From JANNFX01 sp040080075 (GTDB lineage: Bacteria; Pseudomonadota; Alphaproteobacteria; Rhizobiales; Hyphomicrobiaceae), in assembly GCA_040080075.1 (NCBI GenBank), contig JBEBJD010000249.1, positions 1 to 6,596 on the forward strand: a DNA stretch of 6,596 bases, in the 5' to 3' direction. Below, piece after piece: positions 1 to 5,372 of the stretch; within the stretch, counting starts at the first letter, position 1; each line of letters begins with the position of its first letter. A program made the translations under genes and the position numbers. The notes under the pieces are model-generated. The model was given only the letters and a program-made list of their open reading frames with translations. It was not told where the DNA came from and ran no database searches.

Positions 1-928
1 TGCCGTTCGTGGCTTTGACAAAACGCGGCAGGATCGGCTTTTTTCCGCGCGGACGGAATGCGCAGCGCTTGGCGATTTCAGTGGTATTGGCGACGGCCTC
101 GGGCAGATCGGCAAACAACGCCGCCATATCGGCACCGCTTTTGAAATAATGTTCGCGCGTGACGCGGCGGCGGTCGTCTTCGACCACGTAGCGGCCTTCG
201 GCAATGCATATCAGCGCGTCGTGGGCCTCGAAGTCATCAGGCGATGAAAAATAGCATTCGTTAGTCGCAACGATGGGTATGGCATTCGTATAGGCCATGT
301 TGAGAAGCTGCGGCTCGGCATCAGCTTCACTAGGCGCACCATGACGCTGAATTTCGATATACAGCCGGTCGCCGAAGTGTTTGTGCAGCGTCTCAACGCG
401 GGAGGATGCTACCGGCGGCTGTCCATCGCGAAGTGCACTGTCGATGGGGCCATCGGGCCCGCCGGTCAGCACGATGAGGCCCCCTGCGTGAGCTATCAGT
501 TGCGTGAGTGTGATGTGGGGGGCGTCTGTATCAGCGGAATCGAGATGTGCCTTCGAGGCGAGTTTCAATAAGTTGGCATAGCCGCTCTCGTTCATGGCGT
601 AGAGCGCCAGCAATCCATCACGCTTGGTTGCTACGCGCAGATTGGCAGCGCCGGCTGCTTGCGTGCGCTGTTCTTTGCGCTCTTCGAAATCGAACGCAAT
701 CGAAATGCCCGCAATCGGTTGAATTCCGGAGGCCGCAAGTTTGTCGGAAAATTCGAGACACCCAAACATGTTGTTGGTGTCAGTCAGCCCCAGCGCGGGC
801 ATACCATCGGCCTCGGCCAGCTTGGCGAGTTTTGAAATCTGGATCGCGCCTTCAAGCAGCGAATACGCCGAATGCACCTTGAGGTGAATGAAGGCGGGCA
901 TGCGATTGGAGCGATTCGGATTGGTCAT
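1..928 (-). CDS. dnaE: DNA polymerase III alpha subunit, N-terminal part (3' end outside window)
   Basis: This is the catalytic subunit of the replicative DNA polymerase, seen here as its first 309 codons; bacterial DnaE proteins are about 1,150 residues, so most of the polymerase domain lies beyond the window. The reading frame is open from the ATG at 928 to the window edge. The visible part is the PHP domain: IHLKVHSAYSLLEG (residues 14-27), MPALGLTDTNNMFG (43-56), then the conserved YIEIQRHG and IVATNECYF blocks, and an NTTEIAKRC segment leading to the polymerase core. It aligns with E. coli DnaE from its first residues. An in-frame TAA at 940-938 makes 928 the first possible start; Met10 (position 901) is an alternative only 13 residues before the first conserved block. 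Neither start has a clear Shine-Dalgarno. The middle His of the usual HxHxH and the His of TDH are replaced (Lys17, Thr51), suggesting an inactive PHP metal site, as in E. coli, with proofreading done by a separate epsilon subunit. Confidence 0.95.
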   Translation of the reverse strand, partial: MTNPNRSNRMPAFIHLKVHSAYSLLEGAIQISKLAKLAEADGMPALGLTDTNNMFGCLEFSDKLAASGIQPIAGISIAFDFEERKEQRTQAAGAANLRVATKRDGLLALYAMNESGYANLLKLASKAHLDSADTDAPHITLTQLIAHAGGLIVLTGGPDGPIDSALRDGQPPVASSRVETLHKHFGDRLYIEIQRHGAPSEADAEPQLLNMAYTNAIPIVATNECYFSSPDDFEAHDALICIAEGRYVVEDDRRRVTREHYFKSGADMAALFADLPEAVANTTEIAKRCAFRPRGKKPILPRFVKATNG

Positions 929-934
929 GAGATG

Positions 935-964
935 ATCTTAGCCGATGCGCGAACCCGAGCCCAA
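935..964 (-). promoter_or_regulatory. possible dnaE promoter placing +1 at or next to the ATG
   Basis: On the minus strand TTGGGC (964-959) and TAAGAT (940-935) are separated by 18 nt. Matches to the sigma-70 consensus are modest (3/6 and 4/6). The -10-like box ends only six bases before the dnaE ATG at 928, so a transcript from it would be leaderless or nearly so, which fits the missing Shine-Dalgarno. This is inference from a weak match. Confidence 0.2.
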
Positions 965-1027
965 GCCCAACCAGTGCGCACCCCACAAGTCTTGGAGCGT
1001 TCTATGAGGGATGAGCGCCACCCCATT

Positions 1028-1050
1028 GGACGGGCGAGACCGCCCCTACC
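1028..1050. repeat. imperfect palindrome overlapping the lolD stop codon
   Basis: On the minus strand the sequence reads GG-TA-GGGGCG-GTCT-CGCCC-GT-CC: a 5-bp perfect GC stem (1032-1036 with 1041-1045), a 4-nt loop, a small asymmetric internal loop, and an outer GG/CC pair. The TAG stop of lolD (1048-1046) lies inside it. No T-run follows, so it is a poor intrinsic terminator. Its composition is like that of short dispersed GC-rich palindromes found between genes in many genomes, but only one copy is present here, so calling it a dispersed repeat is speculative. The rest of the 117-nt lolD-dnaE gap shows only the weak promoter-like boxes. Confidence 0.3.
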
Positions 1051-1765
1051 GCACATCCTTGGGCGCGACTTCGATCAGCAGGCCGTGCTCCAGACGCAGC
1101 ACCCGATCCATACGCGAGGCAAGCTCCAGGTTATGGGTGGCAATGAGAGCCGCAACGCCTTCCCGTTTGAACAGCCCGATCAGCTCGTGAAATACGAGTT
1201 CTGAGGTTTTGGGATCGAGGTTTCCCGTCGGTTCGTCCGCCAAGATCAAGCGTGGCTTGTTTGCAAGAGCCCGGCAAATGGCGGTGCGTTGCTGCTCACC
1301 GCCCGACAATTGCGCCGGCCGGTGATCGAGCCGTTCACCGAGCCCCAGTCCCGACAGCAATTCACTGGCACGCGCGCCTGCCTCTGCCCGCGAGCGCCCC
1401 ATGATCATCTGCGGAAGGGCCACGTTTTCGAGCGCCGAGAACTCTGGCAGCAACTGATGGAACTGGTAAATAAAGCCCATTTCCGCACGCCTGATACGCG
1501 TACGCTCGCCATCATCAAGCTTCGAGCAATCACGCCCCGCAATTACCACCGAACCCTCATCCGGGCTTTCCAGCAATCCGGCGATATGCAGCATCGTAGA
1601 CTTGCCGGCCCCAGAAGGGCCAACAAGCGCCACGGCTTCACCAGGGAACAATTCGGCTGACGCCCCGTTCAATACGTGAATTTCGCGCTCGCCTTGCTTG
1701 AATGAGCGCTGCAACCCTTCGAGTTTCAAGACCGCTTGGGCGGCTCCGTTTCCTTGGTCCGTCAC
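1046..1765 (-). CDS. lolD: lipoprotein-releasing ABC transporter, ATP-binding subunit LolD
   Basis: LolD is the cytoplasmic ATPase that powers extraction of outer-membrane lipoproteins from the inner membrane and their hand-over to the periplasmic carrier LolA. At 239 residues it has the usual size. All ABC motifs are present: Walker A GPSGAGKST (49-57), Q-loop in YQFHQLLPEFSALENV (Gln101), a form typical of LolD, signature LSGGEQQR (153-160), Walker B LILADEP with Asp177 and Glu178, D-loop NLD (182-184), and H-loop His211. Two residues near the signature (Thr161, Cys164) replace the more common Val and Ala. The start is a GTG, chosen because a Shine-Dalgarno lies 7 nt upstream and no other start precedes Walker A. 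The gene begins 10 nt after the permease stop codon, so the two are almost certainly co-translated partners. The last codon and the stop fall inside a palindrome. Confidence 0.95.
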   Translation of the reverse strand: MTDQGNGAAQAVLKLEGLQRSFKQGEREIHVLNGASAELFPGEAVALVGPSGAGKSTMLHIAGLLESPDEGSVVIAGRDCSKLDDGERTRIRRAEMGFIYQFHQLLPEFSALENVALPQMIMGRSRAEAGARASELLSGLGLGERLDHRPAQLSGGEQQRTAICRALANKPRLILADEPTGNLDPKTSELVFHELIGLFKREGVAALIATHNLELASRMDRVLRLEHGLLIEVAPKDVR

Positions 1766-1772
1766 GTCGCCA

Positions 1773-1777
1773 TCCTT
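1773..1777 (-). promoter_or_regulatory. lolD Shine-Dalgarno overlapping the lolC/E stop codon
   Basis: AAGGA (1777-1773, minus strand) overlaps the TAA stop of the permease gene (1778-1776) and sits 7 nt before the GTG at 1765. It decides the start of lolD. A closer-looking ATG at 1773 is out of frame: it reads ATG GCG ACG TGA, and its TGA overlaps the GTG. The arrangement suggests translational coupling of the two Lol subunits. Confidence 0.7.
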
Positions 1778-3047
1778 ATTCGTAACGTAGCGCTTCGACG
1801 GGATCGAGCCTTGAGGCCCGCCACGACGGATAGAGCGTCGCCAGTACAGAAAGTACCAGCGCCATAATCACAATGAACATCGTCTCGCGAGGGTTGATGT
1901 CTGCGGGAAGCTTGGTCAGGTAATAGACTTCCGGATTGAAAACACCCGCGCCCGTCACCCACGAGACAAACTGCCGGATCTCCTCGATATACTTGCAGAA
2001 GATGATCCCAAGCAGCAGTCCAGCAAACGTCCCTGTAATGCCTATCGAGGCGCCCGTGATAAGAAACACGCGCATGACGGCGCCTTTGGTGGCACCCATG
2101 GTGCGCAGCACGGCGATGTCGCGGCCTTTGTCTTTGACCAGCATCATCATACCCGAAATGATGTTGAGCGCCGCGACGAGAATGATGAGCGACAATATGA
2201 TGAACATCACATTGCGCTCAACTTCAAGCACGCTAAAGAATGTCTCATTGCGCTGGCGCCAGTCGCTCATTGCGATTGTCGGCCCGCCCGCCTTCATCAG
2301 CTCTTCCTTGAAGGCCGTGACCCGTTCCGGGTCATCGACGACAACCTCCAAGACATCGGCTTCCCCAGACTTTCCGAAATATTTCTGCGCCTCGGCGAGC
2401 GGCATGAAAATCATAGTCTTGTCGTATTCCGACATGCCAAGTTCAAACACCGCGGCAATTACGTAGGGCTTTGATCGCGGGGCATTGCCGAAAGGCGTGG
2501 CGGCTCCGCGCGCCGAAAGTATGGTGATCGTATCGCCGACATTGACGCGCAACGCCGCCGCCATCCGCATACCAATTGCCACGCCAGTTTGCTTGTCGAA
2601 ATCCTGCAACGTACCAAAGCGCACGTTATCGTATATGAGGGGGAGATGCTTCAGGCTGTCCTCGGACATGCCGCGCACGAGGCCACCGAGAGCGTTGACC
2701 GGCGACGACACCATTATCTGGCCTTCAACCAGTGGAATGGCACTTTTTACTCCTGGCACCACACCCAGCTTCTTGGCCATGTCCTCGTAATCGGTGAACG
2801 CATCGCCGACCTTGTAGACAACGATATGACCGTTGAGACCGAGGATTTTGGAGAACAAATCCTTGCGAAACCCGTTCATCACGGCCATCACGATGATGAG
2901 CGTCGCGACGCCAAGCATGATGCCGAGGAATGAAAACCCAGCGATGACCGAAATGAACCCTTCCTTGCGCCGCGCACGCAAATAGCGCGACGCGAGCAAC
3001 CACTCGAAGGGCGAGAAAGGCTTAGTGTCGGCAATGGCCGTCGTCAT
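1776..3047 (-). CDS. lolC: lipoprotein-releasing ABC transporter permease, LolC/LolE family (LolF-like)
   Basis: This inner-membrane permease extracts lipoproteins from the membrane together with LolD and passes them to LolA. The 423 residues show the family layout: a short cytoplasmic N-terminus, transmembrane segment 1 (about 31-57), a large periplasmic domain (about 58-278), then three further membrane segments (about 280-303, 324-350, 390-410) with the FtsX-type RTMGAT motif (315-320) and the C-terminal WRASRLDPVEALRYE. Residues 184-197 (TPFGNAPRSKPYVI) resemble the hook region by which E. coli LolC holds LolA. Many non-gamma proteobacteria have one LolC/E hybrid, named LolF, acting as a homodimer with LolD; only one permease gene is seen here, so that model is likely, though a second copy elsewhere cannot be excluded. 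ATG at 3047 is preceded by GGAG (3056-3053) at 5 nt. The 77-nt gap after proS holds nothing recognisable. Confidence 0.93.
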   Translation of the reverse strand: MTTAIADTKPFSPFEWLLASRYLRARRKEGFISVIAGFSFLGIMLGVATLIIVMAVMNGFRKDLFSKILGLNGHIVVYKVGDAFTDYEDMAKKLGVVPGVKSAIPLVEGQIMVSSPVNALGGLVRGMSEDSLKHLPLIYDNVRFGTLQDFDKQTGVAIGMRMAAALRVNVGDTITILSARGAATPFGNAPRSKPYVIAAVFELGMSEYDKTMIFMPLAEAQKYFGKSGEADVLEVVVDDPERVTAFKEELMKAGGPTIAMSDWRQRNETFFSVLEVERNVMFIILSLIILVAALNIISGMMMLVKDKGRDIAVLRTMGATKGAVMRVFLITGASIGITGTFAGLLLGIIFCKYIEEIRQFVSWVTGAGVFNPEVYYLTKLPADINPRETMFIVIMALVLSVLATLYPSWRASRLDPVEALRYE

Positions 3048-3124
3048 GGCGTCTCCAGCACTACTGCCTCGCCCATGATGCCGGGCGCGGGGATTAATTT
3101 GTCGAAGCGCAAGCTATCTACCGC

Positions 3125-4471
3125 CTACGCCAACATACGTTCATTGAGGACCGATGAAATGACACGTTCCAGCCCCGCATCTGTCGCAACGGTCACGCGC
3201 TCGCCTGTCTTGCGGACTTTGACTTCCACTTCGCCAGCCTTGACGCCCTTCGGGCCCACAATGAGCTGATAGGGCAAGCCGATCAGATCGGCGGTCGCGA
3301 ATTTGCCGCCGGCGCGCTCATCGGTATCGTCGTACAGCACGTCGATGCCAGCATTTTTCAGCTTGCCATAAAGGTCCCCGCAGGCTGCGTCGGTTGCTGT
3401 ATCGCCAGACTTCAAATTGATGAGTCCTGCCTCGAATGGGGCCACAGGAACCGGCCAGATGCAGCCGGCCGCGTCGTGACTGGCTTCGATGATAGCGCCC
3501 ACAAGCCGCGACACGCCCACCCCGTATGATCCCATGTGCACGACCGTTTGCTGGCCGTCCGGCCCCTGAACTTTGGCCCCCATGGGTTCCGAATACTTTG
3601 TACCGAAGTAGAAAATATGGCCAACTTCGATGCCGCGCGCGGAAACACGTTTGTCGGGCGGAACTTCCTTTTCGAAACGTGCAACATCGTGCTTTTCTTC
3701 TGTTGCTGCGTATTTAGTGGTCCAATTGGTGATGACCGGCGTCAGGTCGCCGTCATAATCAGTATCAGCTGGCGGAATAGCGCCTTCAATCAGATCCTTA
3801 TGGCAAAACACCTGGCTTTCGCCGGTTTCCGCAAGAATGATGAACTCGTGGCTTAGATCACCGCCTATTGGCCCCGTGTCGGCCTGCATCGGGATCGACT
3901 TGAGGCCCATGCGCGCATAGGTGCGCAAGTACGCGGTAAACATGCGCCGGTAGGCGGCGCGGGCTGCATCGGCCGTAAGGTCGAACGAATAGGCGTCCTT
4001 CATCAGAAATTCGCGGCCCCGCATGACGCCAAAACGCGGACGGATTTCATCGCGGAATTTCCATTGAATATTATAGAGGTTCTTCGGCAGGTCTTTGTAG
4101 CTCTTGACCGTATCGCGGAAAATTGCCGTGATCACTTCTTCGGCTGTGGGCCCAAACAACATCTGCCTGTCGTGGCGGTCAGTGATGCGCAGCATTTCTT
4201 TGCCATAAGCATCATAGCGCTTCGACTCCCGCCACAGGTCCGCCGATTGAATGGTCGGCATCAGCACCTCAATGGCACCGGCGCGATTTTGCTCTTCGCG
4301 CACAATGGTCTCGATCTTTTTGAGAACGCGCAAGCCCAGCGGAAGCCATGAATAAATGCCAGCCGAGGCTTGTTTGACCATGCCCGCGCGCAGCATCAAC
4401 TGATGCGAGACAATCTCGGCCTCCTTTGGCGTGTCGCGCAGTACGGGCAGGAAAAAACGGGAAAGATGCAT
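3125..4471 (-). CDS. proS: prolyl-tRNA synthetase, short form without editing domain
   Basis: ProRS is a cytoplasmic class II synthetase that charges tRNA(Pro) with proline. The catalytic core contains the motif 1 region ending at Pro72 (EVLMPTIQSADLW), the proline-site loop GPTAEE (107-112), motif 2 FRDEIRPRFGVMRGREF (139-155) and motif 3 GSYGVGVSRLVGAIIE (314-329), followed by an anticodon-binding domain (about 345-448). The protein has 448 residues, against about 570 for the E. coli enzyme; the difference is the absent editing insertion (INS, YbaK-like), which would sit between motifs 2 and 3. This short form is typical of alphaproteobacteria, where a free-standing ProXp-ala deacylase clears mischarged Ala-tRNA(Pro). 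ATG at 4471 is the first start after an in-frame TGA (4486-4484) and the N-terminus (MHLSRFFLPVLRDTPKEAE) matches the family. The Shine-Dalgarno is weak (GGGG at 4480-4477, 5 nt away). Confidence 0.97.
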   Translation of the reverse strand: MHLSRFFLPVLRDTPKEAEIVSHQLMLRAGMVKQASAGIYSWLPLGLRVLKKIETIVREEQNRAGAIEVLMPTIQSADLWRESKRYDAYGKEMLRITDRHDRQMLFGPTAEEVITAIFRDTVKSYKDLPKNLYNIQWKFRDEIRPRFGVMRGREFLMKDAYSFDLTADAARAAYRRMFTAYLRTYARMGLKSIPMQADTGPIGGDLSHEFIILAETGESQVFCHKDLIEGAIPPADTDYDGDLTPVITNWTTKYAATEEKHDVARFEKEVPPDKRVSARGIEVGHIFYFGTKYSEPMGAKVQGPDGQQTVVHMGSYGVGVSRLVGAIIEASHDAAGCIWPVPVAPFEAGLINLKSGDTATDAACGDLYGKLKNAGIDVLYDDTDERAGGKFATADLIGLPYQLIVGPKGVKAGEVEVKVRKTGERVTVATDAGLERVISSVLNERMLA

Positions 4472-4528
4472 GAATGCCCCGGGTCATGTGTTGGCGGCTC
4501 CAGGTCAGGAACTCCGCTTGTGCTTCTT

Positions 4529-4545
4529 GGCCACAACGCCTGGCC
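4529..4545 (-). other. small hairpin in the 122-nt DUF1467-proS spacer
   Basis: GGCCA and TGGCC form a 5-bp stem around a 7-nt loop. No T-run follows on the minus strand, so it is not a convincing terminator. A TTGACG (4550-4545) overlaps its upstream arm and looks like a -35 box, but the sequences 16-18 nt downstream (AAGAAG, AGAAGC, GAAGCA) are not -10-like. This spacer (4472-4593) is the longest in the cluster; I see no gene, tRNA or riboswitch in it. Confidence 0.2.
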
Positions 4546-4593
4546 GTCAATACAAACTCTACCGCCCTTGCGCAATGGCACGGCCGCTGCCGG

Positions 4594-4875
4594 TCATTTC
4601 TGATCCACCGTGACACCTGGAGGTGGTGGAGGCATCGCACCCGAGTGCAAAAGATCGCTCTCCAGAACGTACCAGACAATACTGAAAACAGCCGCCGCCA
4701 GCACGGAGTTGATCGCAAACAATCGCAACATCTGCTGCCGCGCGGGGGCACTGGCCGGAGTTCCTGGAACAACCTCCCCGGCTTCGCCTTGCGTCTTGAC
4801 GCCAAACGGCAGCACGGCGAACAGCACCATCCACCAGATCATAAAATACAGTGCGATGCCGAAGGCGATTGTCAT
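4594..4875 (-). CDS. DUF1467 family small inner-membrane protein
   Basis: A 93-residue protein of unknown function with two predicted membrane segments: the first near the N-terminus (about 3-24, FGIALYFMIWWMVLFAVLPF), ending in the family's conserved LPFGVKTQGEAGEVVPGTPASAP block, and the second about 52-70 (LFAINSVLAAAVFSIVWYV). The C-terminus is short and proline-rich (MPPPPPG). The block after the first segment is what identifies DUF1467 (PF07330), a family known mainly from alphaproteobacteria. I chose ATG 4875 over an in-frame TTG at 4887 because GGAA lies 7 nt before the ATG, no Shine-Dalgarno precedes the TTG, and family members start at this point. It begins 29 nt after the mce stop codon and so is probably in the same transcript. 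No function can be assigned from sequence. Confidence 0.88.
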   Translation of the reverse strand: MTIAFGIALYFMIWWMVLFAVLPFGVKTQGEAGEVVPGTPASAPARQQMLRLFAINSVLAAAVFSIVWYVLESDLLHSGAMPPPPPGVTVDQK

Positions 4876-4881
4876 ACCAAT

Positions 4882-4885
4882 TTCC
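4882..4885 (-). promoter_or_regulatory. Shine-Dalgarno deciding the DUF1467 start
   Basis: GGAA (4885-4882, minus strand) is placed with its GGA core 7 nt from the ATG at 4875. It overlaps the second and third bases of the region just after the alternative TTG (4887-4885), so it cannot serve that TTG. It supports a 93-residue rather than a 97-residue product. Confidence 0.55.
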
Positions 4886-4904
4886 AAAATTGAAAGCTGT
4901 CAGT

Positions 4905-5309
4905 TTAGACCTGCTCGAGTTCCGTCAGCGTGCCGAGAAAGTCCTTGGGGTGCAAGAACAGAACCGGTTTGCCATGGGCGCCGATTTTTGGCGTACCATC
5001 ACCCAGAATGCGCGCGCCTTGCGCCTTCAATTGGTCGCGAGCCGCGAGGATATCATCTACCTCATAGCAAATATGATGGATGCCGCCGTCCGGGTTCTTT
5101 TCAAGGAATTTTGCAATTGGCGAATTATCGCCAAGTGGTTCGAGAAATTCGATTTTGGTGTTGGGGAGCGTCACGAAAACGACCGTGACCCCGTGGGCCG
5201 GCTCGGCTTGGGGTTCGGTGATCTGGGCTCCCAGCGTGTTCTTGTAGGTGGCTACGGCCGCTTTCAAATCGCGAACGGCAATAGCTACGTGGTTAAGGCG
5301 TCCAATCAT
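4905..5309 (-). CDS. mce: methylmalonyl-CoA epimerase
   Basis: This enzyme interconverts the (S) and (R) forms of methylmalonyl-CoA, linking propionyl-CoA carboxylase to the B12-dependent mutase and so to succinyl-CoA. The 134 residues are the usual length for the family and make up a vicinal-oxygen-chelate fold of two paired modules (about 3-57 and 76-133). Likely metal ligands by comparison with the Propionibacterium enzyme are His7 (LNHVAIAV), Glu54 (KIEFLEPL), one His of the pair 78-79 (GIHHICYEVDDI) and Glu130 (GTLTELEQ). The HPKDFLGTLTELEQV ending is a strong family mark. ATG 5309 is preceded by AGGGA (5322-5318) at 8 nt. The gene starts 63 nt after rnj; that gap contains a weak 5-bp hairpin (CAGGC 5345-5349 with GCCTG 5358-5362) without a T-run. 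Carboxylase and mutase genes are not in the window. A different glyoxalase-superfamily activity is possible but unlikely. Confidence 0.93.
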   Translation of the reverse strand: MIGRLNHVAIAVRDLKAAVATYKNTLGAQITEPQAEPAHGVTVVFVTLPNTKIEFLEPLGDNSPIAKFLEKNPDGGIHHICYEVDDILAARDQLKAQGARILGDGTPKIGAHGKPVLFLHPKDFLGTLTELEQV

Positions 5310-5372
5310 ATGAGAAGTCCCTAAAGCGTTTGCGATAGTGCACCCAGGCGGCGAGCTGCCTGTCTAGTTCCC

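Noticed and set aside
341..882. Plus-strand open frames opposite dnaE
   Set aside because: They lie antisense to a continuous, well-conserved DnaE frame, resemble no family and have Cys/Arg-rich compositions typical of antisense shadows in GC-rich DNA.
1936..2466. A 176-codon plus-strand open frame opposite the Lol permease gene
   Set aside because: It is antisense to a gene with full-length family similarity; the Ser/Thr/Met-rich composition reflects the reverse complement of membrane-segment codons.
3070..3087. CGCCC/GGGCG inverted repeat in the proS-lolC gap
   Set aside because: A 5-bp stem with an 8-nt loop and no T-run is expected by chance in sequence of this composition.
4269..4487. 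ATG at 4487 with GGAG 10 nt upstream, opening a 72-codon frame overlapping the start of proS
   Set aside because: The product is low-complexity, Arg/His-rich and reads in another frame of the clearly conserved proS sequence, so it is a shadow frame. It is also not in frame with proS.
4505..4534. A tiny minus-strand frame starting GTG that would encode MAKKHKRSS in the DUF1467-proS spacer
   Set aside because: It is only nine codons with a poor Shine-Dalgarno and a non-ATG start. A run this short is expected by chance. A conserved basic leader peptide would be needed to reconsider.
4545..4550. TTGACG as a proS -35 box
   Set aside because: The hexamers 16-18 nt downstream do not resemble a -10 box, so a promoter cannot be supported.
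5345..5362. Hairpin in the rnj-mce gap as a terminator
   Set aside because: The stem is only 5 bp with an 8-nt loop on the transcribed strand and no T-run follows. mce has its own strong Shine-Dalgarno but no clear promoter.
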